A stretch of DNA of 64,000 nt from AP-15 sp963724435. GTDB lineage: Bacteria > Pseudomonadota > Alphaproteobacteria > ATCC43930 > CGMCC-115725. Positions 44,297 to 53,140 of the stretch are shown here, one piece after another (positions within the stretch are counted from its first letter, which is position 1; every line of letters starts with the position of its first letter). Made by a program: the position numbers and the translations under genes. The notes under the pieces are model-generated. The model searched no databases, had not been told where the DNA came from, and saw only the letters and a list, made by a program, of their open reading frames with translations. The stretch lies in NCBI GenBank assembly GCA_963724435.1, contig CAVRUN010000007.1, positions 1-64,000 on the forward strand. Reading direction: 5' to 3'.

Positions 44297-45019
44297 CGCC
44301 TCATTCCACCGACCATCACCCTAATATTTAACCAAAAGCGCGCTCGATCCCAAAATAGGTGCATATTCTGCGAAGGCTTGGGAAGGGATCTGACCAGTTC
44401 TAGAGGTGTCGCGCGTCTGCGCGTCTACCCGCGCGTGAATACCGTGGAAGGGGCAGGATCCCTTCGCAACCCTTCGCAGTTGCAAAATCACGACAATGAT
44501 ACCACACCACAACACTCTACTGACGATGGTTTCCTGACACCTGACACTGGCACAGGATATGGCTACGCAATCCTCTATCGGGTTGCGGTTGCCACAACTT
44601 TTTATCTCTCCCTCTACCTCGTGCACTACCTTAGAGAGCTCCATGAAGGTCCTCTCCAATGGCTCGATTATCACTAGATTTCCAGTCGTCACTGTCTCCT
44701 CGAGCGCTGCCGATGCATCACGAACCAATCGTCGCAGCCGGTTTTGAATGCAATTTGATGCCTTTATCGTCGGATCCAACGCGCATCACACACCAAACCG
44801 ACGGCGACCAAGTCGAGCGGATCGTACGGGTGACGACGACTACCACAAACAACTACTCCTCATTGGCTTCGCTCCTATTCGTCACAGTGGCAATTCTTCA
44901 TTTCTAATCTTTAGTGCGATCGTCCGAAACCCATTTCGCCGTGTCCTTGAATGTTGCCAAGCGCATGACGTCGCAGTGCCAATATTAAGCAACATTCCGA
45001 GGCATTCGGAAAAGCGACG
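44297..45019. other. AT-richer stretch without a convincing gene
   Basis: Frames on both strands here are short or have irregular composition, including a 152-codon minus-strand frame at 44321-44779 whose second half is Cys/Arg-rich and not protein-like. The segment is visibly less GC-rich than the core chromosome and is probably non-coding element DNA. Confidence 0.5.
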
Positions 45020-46393
45020 CTAAGACAGCACACACTCATTGCAGGTCTTCGCCCACGAAGCATAGTCTTTATAGAGATCTTGAGTGTATGATATCAGGTC
45101 CCTGTCCTCGCGCTCGCAGCGTTCCACGACCCAGGTCAGCAGCATATTTTCACTCTCGAAGTAATCATCGGTGGCGGTGGTGATGATCGGTGGCGCCTGT
45201 AACCCGTATCGATACCACAGCACGGCGCCCTCGATCGCCCAGACCATTATGCCGCCAAGTTCAGCGATAAATTTGTCGATCAATTCCTTGTCGATGTGTG
45301 CCGGCTTAAAGCGAAACGGCAACAGCCGCAGACGCCGGCGCATCGCCTCGTCGGCATTAGCCAGCCGCGGCCGGTAACTGCCATGAAACATCAGCAAACA
45401 CTGCGGTATGTAATCGAAGAAATCAGTCCGCATAAACCGCGCCTTGATCTTGTCCCCGCCCGACAGGATTGTCAGCCGTTGCTGATCCCAGCGCCGCCCT
45501 TCCTCGGTTTCGGCGGCGGTGACCAAGCGCTTGCCGACAAACCCGGCGAGATCGGTGGGGTGGCGCTCAGCCTTGGTTGCGGTAAAAGTGTCCATTGGCG
45601 CATTAGTGCCGTAGGTCCCGTGCAGAAATTCAAGCGTTCGGACAAATTTCGACTTGCCGGTGCCCGCCGGCCCATGCAGAAAGGCGAATATTTCCTCTTT
45701 AGTCGACCCGGTTAGCGAGTATCCAACCAATCTCTGCAAATAATTACGATAGGCTACATCACCGCCAGTCACCTCGTTGATGAATTTGCGCCAATGCGGA
45801 CGATCCCCCTCGGGTGTGGCGCCAGCAACCTGCATCATCAGTTTGTCGCGGTCGCAGGGGGACATCGTCCCAGAGCGCAGATCGACAATGCCGTTCGGCA
45901 CGTTCAGCAGGGATTCGTCCTGGTCCCATGTGCCTTCGGCCGAGGTTGCAACCCGCGGATCGCTGCGCGCCAGGCTTATCGCTGCATAGATCGTCTTCGC
46001 TGAGTCGATGGCGCGCAAAAATCCCTTGGTGCCCTCGGCCACCGCTGCGGTGTCGCGGCACACTTGGCGCGCTTTGGTAAAGACGCCGAGCTTTTCGTCG
46101 AAAACCCACCGACAGCCATCCCAATGGAGCCATTGCTTCCACTTATCAACATAACGCCAGTCCGGCTCCAACTCGTTGACTAGCGCCACCGCCAGCCCGT
46201 CATCGCTACACCAAATCAGCGCCGGGTTGCCTTCACCATCGACTGGACCCGATGGACCGCCCGGACCACCGCCGTCGTCATCACCGCGGCCGTCATCCTC
46301 ATAATAGTTCGGCCGCTCCTTGCCCTGCGCCCGGGCTTCGCGCCAAAATCTCAGATCCGCCACTTTGCGGACCGGATGCTCGTCGTCGCTCAT
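45020..46393 (-). CDS. P4-type phage/plasmid primase-helicase (D5/SF3)
   Basis: A 457-residue replication protein of satellite phages and plasmids. A D5-N-like region (about 75-215: YVDKWKQWLHWDGCRWVFDE, LLNVPNGIVDLRSG) is followed by an SF3 helicase: Walker A GPAGTGKS (241-248), KRLVTAAETEEGRRW (Walker B region) and the sensor motif PRLANADEAMRRRLRLLPF. The C-terminus is short, ending soon after DLISYTQDLYKDYASWAK, so the winged-helix tail may be missing. It is the key gene of the degraded integrative element with the integrase downstream. Confidence 0.9.
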   Translation of the reverse strand: MSDDEHPVRKVADLRFWREARAQGKERPNYYEDDGRGDDDGGGPGGPSGPVDGEGNPALIWCSDDGLAVALVNELEPDWRYVDKWKQWLHWDGCRWVFDEKLGVFTKARQVCRDTAAVAEGTKGFLRAIDSAKTIYAAISLARSDPRVATSAEGTWDQDESLLNVPNGIVDLRSGTMSPCDRDKLMMQVAGATPEGDRPHWRKFINEVTGGDVAYRNYLQRLVGYSLTGSTKEEIFAFLHGPAGTGKSKFVRTLEFLHGTYGTNAPMDTFTATKAERHPTDLAGFVGKRLVTAAETEEGRRWDQQRLTILSGGDKIKARFMRTDFFDYIPQCLLMFHGSYRPRLANADEAMRRRLRLLPFRFKPAHIDKELIDKFIAELGGIMVWAIEGAVLWYRYGLQAPPIITTATDDYFESENMLLTWVVERCEREDRDLISYTQDLYKDYASWAKTCNECVLS

Positions 46394-46465
46394 AACCCTT
46401 GCCCTTTTATACGGACGTGCAGGGGGCGTTTTTTGCCCGTGCGGGGCACGGTACGGCTCAGCCCC

Positions 46466-47370
46466 TCATATTGCCGTTCGGTCTGACGCAGGACGCACCG
46501 TCAACGCGTGGATCAGCCGGCGCAGCAGATCGTGCGCGATCGGTATCCAGCACCTGGACCGCTCCGAGTAAAACCACACCTCACCTTGGGCGAAGACAAC
46601 CGGGCCAAGCTCGGCCGCAAGCCCACGAGATATCCGCTGGGAGATTTCAACATCCGAGCCGACCTCAAGCTGGCGATGATCGGCCCGCAGCAGCAGTGCG
46701 AACCCGCCGAAGCGCAATGCCAGATTGTCGTCGACGACGTCATCGTCGGCATCGACATGACCGATCGCCATCGCCGACACTGCCGCATCGGTCCCACAAC
46801 GGAGACGGCATGAGCGTCGTCACTGATGTCCGCGGGGCGGATAGCATCGAATACCACCCGTCGCCGCTGGTTGTCGGGGCTCGCTTCCACGGTCAATTGT
46901 GCGAGGCTGAGGGCGGGTCTCCACAGCAATTCGAGTTCGACCGGGTCGGACCGGCCGGCGGGTGAGGTATGAATGCCGTCGGCGACCGGAACGCCATTCG
47001 GCAGATCGATATCGCCGGGCCGATGTGGGTAAGCGAAGGCGTGTATTTGCTGCCCAGCGCCATGGGCCGCGCTCACCGGTTCGGGTGGGTCGAGCAGATG
47101 CACCGCCCACACCTTCTCGCCCGCGGCAATCGCACCGGACGGCGCATACGGCACCCTCGTCAGCCGGCTTGGCTCGCACACAAGTTCAGTAGCTAAACCA
47201 AACAGACCGAGGACCTCGCCGCTGTTACCGCCAAATGCGGCGAGTAGTAGATCAAGGTTAAGCCCCGTCCGGCGAAACTCTCGGCGAGCTCGTGAAAGAT
47301 CTGACCCGGTTGATGCGCCAGACGCAGATTGATCGCCTCCACCCCGCTCACCCTCGTCTGTCGCCGCCAA
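46466..47370 (-). pseudogene. Primase-associated protein, frameshifted
   Basis: The first frame is protein-like from RREFRRTGLNLDLLLAAFGG through HAFAYPHRPGDIDLPNGVPV to DDAHAVSVVGPMRQ (about 46790). Good protein then continues in the next frame (SAMAIGHVDADDDVVDDNLA, LRFGGFALLLRADHRQLEVG, FAQGEVWFYSERSRCWIPIA, LLRRLIHAL) to 46466. The last part resembles the region that precedes the D5 domain in P4-like primases. One indel near 46785 would join the two. The function of the first part is not recognised. Confidence 0.55.
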
Positions 47371-47715
47371 CCTCCCGACACGCGCCCATGAAAGCGCCCC
47401 CTCTGCTGCGAGGTCGGACGGTCAGATCGAAAAGGGGATCCCACGGGTGGGGCGTATCCCCGCCAGAGGGCCCAATCACGCTCGCAAGGTCGGCTGGCCA
47501 GTCCAAACCGGATCCGATGCCGTGTCCCAGCTCGCCTGTAGTCGATGCTAGGCCCTTCTCCGGGCATTTAAAAATCCATGCAGGCCGCCATTTCGGGCGA
47601 TCGGGGTTCGGAGAGCTGCCAAATACCGAGTTGGGCGGCTAACGGCTGGACCCAATACACCCCATGTTTTCCCCGTCAACATTGAGCACCGCAATCTGGT
47701 ACCGACGCCCGCCGG
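47371..47715. other. Gap without a clear gene
   Basis: Short overlapping frames on both strands here have shadow-like composition. Nothing is recognised. Confidence 0.4.
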
Positions 47716-48096
47716 CTATTGCGATCCAGCTCCATGGAAAGCGTCTTTTCCACCAGTCTGCGATCCGCTCTGGCCATGTCGCCGTCGAACGTGCACGCGA
47801 CGTGGAGTACGTCGAGCATGCGCAAGAGTGGTTCTCCACCAGGCAAGGAACGGATCGCGCCGCACCAGCACCCGCACGCCAGAACGCAAAAAGCATTCGT
47901 CGGGGATTTGCCCCTGAGAGCGCTTGTTCTGAATTGTCCGCCAGTTAATCGCGTCGCCTGTCAACTTGTTAATTCGGGTACCTAGAAAGACAGGCGGAAG
48001 AGCAGTCCTCAGTTCATCTATGATTGTATCGAGTTCATCGTGCATCATACCCGGAATGTAAAAGATCTGAGGCTTGCTGCAATCTCGTCTAATCAA
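47716..48096 (-). CDS. AlpA/excisionase-like DNA-binding protein (probable)
   Basis: A 126-residue frame whose conserved-looking core is LPPVFLGTRINKLTGDAINW, RTIQNKRSQGQIPDECFLRS and GVRVLVRRDPFLAWW. The layout resembles AlpA/excisionase-type winged helices, where a residue run near INWRTIQNKR reads DNA and VLVRRDPFLAWW is the wing and last helix. The Arg/His-rich tail after residue 95 may be read-through of a lost end. Met18 is an alternative start. In satellite elements such proteins control integrase and excision. Confidence 0.5.
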   Translation of the reverse strand: MIRRDCSKPQIFYIPGMMHDELDTIIDELRTALPPVFLGTRINKLTGDAINWRTIQNKRSQGQIPDECFLRSGVRVLVRRDPFLAWWRTTLAHARRTPRRVHVRRRHGQSGSQTGGKDAFHGAGSQ

Positions 48097-48466
48097 CCGT
48101 CCAATTTATCTTTGACGAGTTTTTTCGCCGGGTTTAGGTGCCGAGTTTGGCGGGTTCTCAGCTGTAGATACATCTCGACTTCACGGGTATCGCCTGCTCA
48201 TGGGCGCCGCTAAGCCGTGGGAAATTTCACTTAACCGATTTGAGGAGCCGACCGCGAACGCGGCTGCCCCGACCGGGTCTGTGGCGAGCGCCGTCACCCG
48301 ACGCTAACTCGGCGAGTTAGTCAACGCCGTGCCGGGTTTCGAGGTGAGTTTTTGGCCTGCCGCCTTTCTGGGGACCGAGCAATTCCCGTCTCCAGAGGGT
48401 AATCGTTGCACGCGGATAGCCGTTTCGTAGCGCCCATTCCCGATCACCTTCTAGCCCTTGTTTCGT
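48097..48466. other. Gap before IS256 with a small perfect hairpin
   Basis: No gene is seen. A perfect CTAACTC-GGC-GAGTTAG hairpin lies at 48304-48320. The rest has no recognised feature. Confidence 0.45.
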
Positions 48467-48489
48467 GAGCTATGGGCGGAAGTTGGTGA
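48467..48489 (+). repeat. IS256 left inverted repeat
   Basis: Reads GAGCTATGGGCGGAAGTTGG then TGA. It matches the reverse complement of 49858-49880 at 18 of 23 positions. Confidence 0.75.
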
Positions 48490-48564
48490 CGGGCTGACGG
48501 GATGAAGGCGGCGTATCGTGGGGGTGTTCGCGCCTCCACTTCTCCCGCAAAGGAGTGATACGCC

Positions 48565-49845
48565 GTGTCCGATGCTAACGTCGTCAAGCTGCTTCAACCA
48601 GGGTCATTCGCCGACCCGCTCACCGAGGTGCTGCGCACCGGAGCGCGCGCCCTACTGGCCCAAGCGATCGAGGCCGAGGTGGCCGAATTCCTGGCCAAGC
48701 ATGTCGATCTGAAGACCGCTACTGGCCTGAACCGCATGGTCCGGCACGGGCATATGCCTGAACGCGAGGTGATGACCGGCATTGGCCCGGTCGGCGTGCG
48801 CCAACCGCGCGTGCGCGACCGTGGCGCTGCCGATGATGCCGGGCGCATCCGCTTCACCCCCGCGATCCTGCCGCCCTATGCGCGGCGCTCCCGCAGCCTG
48901 GAGGTGCTGATACCGATCCTTTACCTGAAAGGCATCTCGACCGGCGATTTCGAGGAGGCGCGTGCGGCCCTGCTCGGCAAGGATGCGCCGGGCCTGTCGG
49001 CCTCGACGATTGCCCGGCTGAAGGAGGTCTGGATCGACGAGCACGAGCACTGGAAGAAGCGCGATCTGTCGGCCAAGCGCTACGTCTACGTGTGGGCCGA
49101 CGGCATTTACCTGCAGGCCCGCCTCGAAGACGCCAAGCAATGCATCCTGGTGATCATCGGCGCGACGCCGGAGGGCAGGAAGGAGCTGCTCGGCTTCACT
49201 GACGGCGCGCGCGAAAGCGCGCAGGATTGGCGGGAGCTGCTGCTCGATTTGCAGAACCGAGGCCTGGTCGTCGCGCCCGAACTCGCCGTCGCCGACGGCG
49301 CGCTTGGCTTCTGGAAGGCGCTCGGCGAGCTGTGGCCGGCCACACGCGAGCAACGCTGCTGGGTGCACAAGACCGCCAACGTCCTCAACAAACTGCCGAA
49401 AAGCCAGCAGCCCAAAGCCAAGCGGGCCTTACAGGAGATCTGGATGGCGGAGACGAGCAAGGACGCCGAGGCCGCGTTCGACGCCTTCATCGCAGCCTAC
49501 AAGTTGAAATACGATAAGGCCGCCGAGTGCCTGGCAAAGGATCGCCAGGCCCTGCTCGCATTCTACGATTTCCCTGCCGAACACTGGAAACATCTGCGGA
49601 CCTCGAACCCGATCGAGAGCACCTTTGCCACCGTGCGGCACCGCACGATCCGCTCGAAGGGCTGCTTGTCGAATAGAACGGCGCTCGCCATGGTGTTCAA
49701 GCTCGTCGATGCGTCGCAGAAAAGCTGGCGCAGGCTCGATGGCCACAACCAGTTGCCCAAGCTCATCCAAGGTGTCAGGTTCTCTGACGGGATCGAAGTC
49801 GCCGCCAACCCGGCGTCCTCGCAATCCCAAACCGCCGTCGCCTGA
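48565..49845 (+). CDS. IS256-family transposase
   Basis: A complete Mutator-type DDE transposase of 426 residues. The DDE residues are recognisable: Asp in YVYVWADGIYLQ, Asp in LAVADGALGFWKAL, and Glu in RTSNPIESTFATVRHRT. Typical flanking motifs RKELLGFTDGARESAQDW and QRCWVHKTANVLNKLPKS are present. AAAGGAG lies shortly before the GTG start region. No break is seen, so this copy may be active. Confidence 0.95.
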   Translation: MSDANVVKLLQPGSFADPLTEVLRTGARALLAQAIEAEVAEFLAKHVDLKTATGLNRMVRHGHMPEREVMTGIGPVGVRQPRVRDRGAADDAGRIRFTPAILPPYARRSRSLEVLIPILYLKGISTGDFEEARAALLGKDAPGLSASTIARLKEVWIDEHEHWKKRDLSAKRYVYVWADGIYLQARLEDAKQCILVIIGATPEGRKELLGFTDGARESAQDWRELLLDLQNRGLVVAPELAVADGALGFWKALGELWPATREQRCWVHKTANVLNKLPKSQQPKAKRALQEIWMAETSKDAEAAFDAFIAAYKLKYDKAAECLAKDRQALLAFYDFPAEHWKHLRTSNPIESTFATVRHRTIRSKGCLSNRTALAMVFKLVDASQKSWRRLDGHNQLPKLIQGVRFSDGIEVAANPASSQSQTAVA

Positions 49846-49857
49846 ACCCTTGGACCA

Positions 49858-49880
49858 TCACCAAAATTCGGCGATAGCTC
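49858..49880 (-). repeat. IS256 right inverted repeat
   Basis: Reads TCACCAAAATTCGGCGATAG then CTC on the plus strand. It pairs with 48467-48489. Confidence 0.75.
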
Positions 49881-50331
49881 GGAATGGGATCGGGTTATCC
49901 ACAAAGTTATCCACCATTCCAGTGGATCACTGCCAAGCCTGGATGTCCATTTTTTGACAGCTCGAGAGACGATAAGCAGACGATTTAATGATTTAGCGGG
50001 GTTTATCGACCAGCAAGCTCAAGTACCCATCGCTCTGCGGCTCATTGGCCGCGATCTCGGCACGATATGGTTACCCACCGGAAGCGATAATCGCCTGCAT
50101 CTGTCTGCGGGCGCGATGCCGCAGCAATTCACTCTCCACAACCTTCAGTTACGCCCTCTCGGCCGCGAAGAGATAAGCCGAAAGCCTTCTCCTCAAAGCG
50201 GGCTGTGTGAAGCAATCCGATCGTGCCCGCGAGGCGGCCTGGGCTACTTAGTGCCCTAGAATTGGAAACCTAAATATCGCCCGCGATTTCGGCCAAGCTC
50301 CAGCCACCTCTCAATCTGCCCTTGGCTACCC
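49881..50331. other. Gap between IS256 and the PBP gene; holds DnaA-box-like pair
   Basis: No convincing gene; a 101-codon plus-strand frame (49954-50259) has no family features. TTATCCACA (49895-49903) and TTATCCACC (49907-49915) match the DnaA 9-mer consensus exactly and with one change, spaced three bases apart in the same orientation. This may be left from a replication origin of the mobile element or be chance. Confidence 0.45.
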
Positions 50332-50357
50332 AAAAAAAACCGCCGGCGCGCCGCCCT
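50332..50357 (-). terminator. Probable intrinsic terminator of the PBP gene
   Basis: On the minus strand, just after the PBP stop, GGGCGGCGCGCCGGCGG is followed by eight T. The stem is GC-rich and self-complementary (CGGCGCGCCG), although the loop would be very small. Confidence 0.5.
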
Positions 50358-50364
50358 GACAATC

Positions 50365-52809
50365 CTATTTCTCGCAAAGCTGGCGCGGTCCGCCGCCATA
50401 GGGCTGATAGGTGCAATCCGCAGAATTAAACGACGAATATGTTTGTGAGCATGCCTCAATGTTGCATTGGCCCCCGTTTGCCGTATTGCTCGCGACGCGG
50501 GAGGCCGGTTCCGATTGCTGAGCGGAGTTCGCGCCTATTGTGCAGAGCTGGCGCGACCCGCCGCCATAGGGCTGGTAGGTGCAATCGGACGGCCGGAACG
50601 AATGGTAGGTGCTGGAACAGGCTTGGTAGTTGCAAGACGGGTTTGGTTCGCTCGAGGAGCCCTCTCCCGCCAATTGGTCGAGCGCTTGGTCGTCCCCCTG
50701 CATGGCGCCCGATGCCGGCGCTAAGGCGATGCGCATTCCTTGCTGGTCGAGCAGCGGCGTCGCCTCGGTCACGAAGCGCTTCCAGATTGAGGCCGGCAAG
50801 CTGCCGCCGACCACCCGCTTCATCGGGCTGTCGTCGTCATTCCCGACCCACACCCCGACCACCAGCGGTTGGTTGAAACCGATAAACCAGGCATCGCGAT
50901 AATCCTGGCTGGTCCCGGTCTTTCCCGCTGCAAAGCCGTCCAGCGCCGCTCCCTCGCCGGTGCCGTTTTGGACAACACCCCGTAGCAGATCGACCAGCGG
51001 CTTCTGATAGGGGTCCAACGTTCGCGCCGATGTCAGCGACGGCGCTGTCGTCAACATCCGAGTCGCACCCTGCGGACCCAATGCGGCCACTCCCCATGGC
51101 CGCACCGGCATGCGGTCCGCCCGCACCGAGGCAAACGCGCCGGTCATATCAAGAAGGCTCACGCCGACCGAACCCAATGCCAGGCTGGGCAGAGGCGGCA
51201 ATGGTTCGGTGATGCCGAGATCGCGCGCCGCAGCGATTACGTTGTCCAGCCCGACATCCATCGCAAGGCGCACCGCCGCGGTGTTGACCGACTTTGCAAA
51301 GGCCTCGGCAAGTGTGATCTGGCCGTAGTGCTCATCGTCGAAATTCGCCGGCGTCCAGCCTTTAACATCGATCGGCCCGGCGTCGATCGTGTCTTGCGGC
51401 GTGTAGCCCTTGCGCAAAGCGGCCAAATAAACAAACAGCTTGAAGGCGGAGCCGGGTTGCCGGTTGGCGTCGACCGCACGGTTGAACTGACTGCTGCCAT
51501 AGTCCCGACCACCGACCATCGCCAGCACCGCACCATCGCGGCGCATCGCCACCAACGCTCCCTGAGATACTCCGAGTTGGCGCCCTTGCTTAACCAAGGC
51601 ATCATCGACCGCCTGCTGCGCCAAATTCTGCAAATCGGGCAGCAGAGTTGTGCGCACGCGCACGCTGCCGGTTTGGGCGCCCGCCAGTTGCACCGCTGAT
51701 TTTGCCACCCAATCGGTAAACCAGGACCTGGCCGGCGCGAGTTGGCGTGAAAGCTTGATCGTGGCGGGCGCCGCCTTGGCGGCATTGGCCGCTTTCTCGT
51801 CAATAACGTGATCGGCAACCATGGCGTCGAGAACGGTTGCCGCCCGCGCCCGGGCCGCAATGAGGTGGTGTAGCGGATCGAGTTCCGAAGGCGCCTTGAT
51901 CAGCCCTGCCAGCATCGTGGCTTCAGCCAGTGTAAGGTCGGCAGGGCGCTTATTGAAGTAGAGTTGCGACGCCGCCGCCATTCCGTATGCTCCGTCCCCC
52001 AAATAGACGCGATTGAGATAGCGGTCGAGAATTTGATCCTTGCTCAGATGCACTTCTAGCCACATGGCCATCAATGCTTCACGCAATTTGCGGATATAGG
52101 TGCGGTCGCTGGTCAGGTATTCCATTTTGACCAGCTGCTGGGTGATCGTGCTGCCGCCTTCGACGACCTCTCCCGCGGCCCGGTTGGCATGCATAGCACG
52201 CAGAATCCCCAGCGGGTCCACGCCCGGGTGGCGGTAGAACCGTCGGTCCTCAGTGCTCAAGACCGCTTGTATTAGAACCGCGGGAAAATTTTGCAGGGGT
52301 TGATCGGCGACGGTGAACGGCCCCACCCTGCCGAGCGGGTCGCCGTTTGCCGCTTCGAGCAGGAGGGTGGGTTGGTCGGTTACACTCCCCGCCCGATCGA
52401 TCGGCAGACCGAGCAAAGCCCATAGCAGCGCACAGCAAAGAACGAGCAGGCCACCGGTGCCGGCGATTACGATCCCGAAGACCAGCCGGCGCAGGCCGCG
52501 CGCCGTGGTGCGCGCCCGACCGGCGGCCGGCGGACTAGCACCAGCACTTGCCGGGGCACCAGAACCTGCCAGAGCAGCACCGCTTGATGTCGCAACCGGG
52601 TTGTGGGTTCCTAACCGCCGTCTCCACCGCGTGCGAGCGGTGAGGAACAAGTACCGCAGATAATTTGCAAATGCGCTGAAGTCGCCCGCCAGCGCTTTCA
52701 GAAACTCCCTGGCTGCTGCGGCACTTCGGCCCCCCGGCGTTTGCTGCGCGGCATCGAAAGACGTGTCCCGAGCTTCGAATTTGGCCTCTCGGTCCGGCGT
52801 GTTTTGCAT
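50365..52809 (-). CDS. Class A penicillin-binding protein (transglycosylase/transpeptidase) with Cys-rich C-terminal repeats
   Basis: Bifunctional peptidoglycan synthase of 814 residues. It has a cytoplasmic Pro/Ala-rich N-terminus and a single membrane span (108-134). The GT51 domain has Glu187 in STEDRRFYRHPGVD and GGSTITQQLVK. The transpeptidase domain has SxxK (GSAFKL), SVN (AKSVNTAAVR) and KTGTS. The C-terminus has an unusual addition: two 31-residue repeats (726-756 and 782-812; 23 of 31 positions identical), each with four Cys and the core DCTYQPYGGG. They resemble BA14K/Brucella-type short repeats and may bind wall or lectin-like ligands (inference). It is divergent from NDH-2. Confidence 0.93.
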   Translation of the reverse strand: MQNTPDREAKFEARDTSFDAAQQTPGGRSAAAAREFLKALAGDFSAFANYLRYLFLTARTRWRRRLGTHNPVATSSGAALAGSGAPASAGASPPAAGRARTTARGLRRLVFGIVIAGTGGLLVLCCALLWALLGLPIDRAGSVTDQPTLLLEAANGDPLGRVGPFTVADQPLQNFPAVLIQAVLSTEDRRFYRHPGVDPLGILRAMHANRAAGEVVEGGSTITQQLVKMEYLTSDRTYIRKLREALMAMWLEVHLSKDQILDRYLNRVYLGDGAYGMAAASQLYFNKRPADLTLAEATMLAGLIKAPSELDPLHHLIAARARAATVLDAMVADHVIDEKAANAAKAAPATIKLSRQLAPARSWFTDWVAKSAVQLAGAQTGSVRVRTTLLPDLQNLAQQAVDDALVKQGRQLGVSQGALVAMRRDGAVLAMVGGRDYGSSQFNRAVDANRQPGSAFKLFVYLAALRKGYTPQDTIDAGPIDVKGWTPANFDDEHYGQITLAEAFAKSVNTAAVRLAMDVGLDNVIAAARDLGITEPLPPLPSLALGSVGVSLLDMTGAFASVRADRMPVRPWGVAALGPQGATRMLTTAPSLTSARTLDPYQKPLVDLLRGVVQNGTGEGAALDGFAAGKTGTSQDYRDAWFIGFNQPLVVGVWVGNDDDSPMKRVVGGSLPASIWKRFVTEATPLLDQQGMRIALAPASGAMQGDDQALDQLAGEGSSSEPNPSCNYQACSSTYHSFRPSDCTYQPYGGGSRQLCTIGANSAQQSEPASRVASNTANGGQCNIEACSQTYSSFNSADCTYQPYGGGPRQLCEK

Positions 52810-53140
52810 TGCATACGACCAACCAGCGTCCCGCCTGAAGCGGCGGGACCGCTTTGCTCAACGCGTTCCGATCGAATGTGGTTGCAAATTGATCCGGCGC
52901 CGACCCGCCGCTCCTTTCAGGTGAGCCGTCGCGCTACGCCGCCTCTGGACCGCCCCGGCTGCGGGATAACGCGACCGGGCATAAGAGAGCACTCGCGAGT
53001 AGTCGAGCAACCAGAGTTCAGGCGGCCAGGCGGTGCTGCAGGCCCTGTTCAAATCCCCTTGAGCGCCCGCTGAAAAAATCGCATTCGATCACACGTTCCG
53101 TTCGGTGCTGCGAGGCCCGCTGCCGGAAGGAGATTGCGAC

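Larger units (their letters stand above)
48467..49880 (+). mobile_element. IS256-family insertion sequence with terminal inverted repeats
   Basis: The element is bounded by 23-base imperfect inverted repeats (48467-48489 and 49858-49880; 18 of 23 positions match, both beginning GAGCTAT and ending GGTGA when read inward). It encloses one transposase gene. The flanks show no 8-9 base target duplication (TGTTTCGT left, GGAATGGG right), so the site was probably rearranged after insertion. Confidence 0.8.

Noticed and set aside
44321..44779. A 152-codon minus-strand frame
   Set aside because: The first third looks plausible, but the rest is Cys/Arg-rich and irregular. There is no family and no ribosome site.
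49954..50259. A 101-codon plus-strand frame
   Set aside because: No family features, weak start, and it lies in the IS256-PBP gap with mixed composition.
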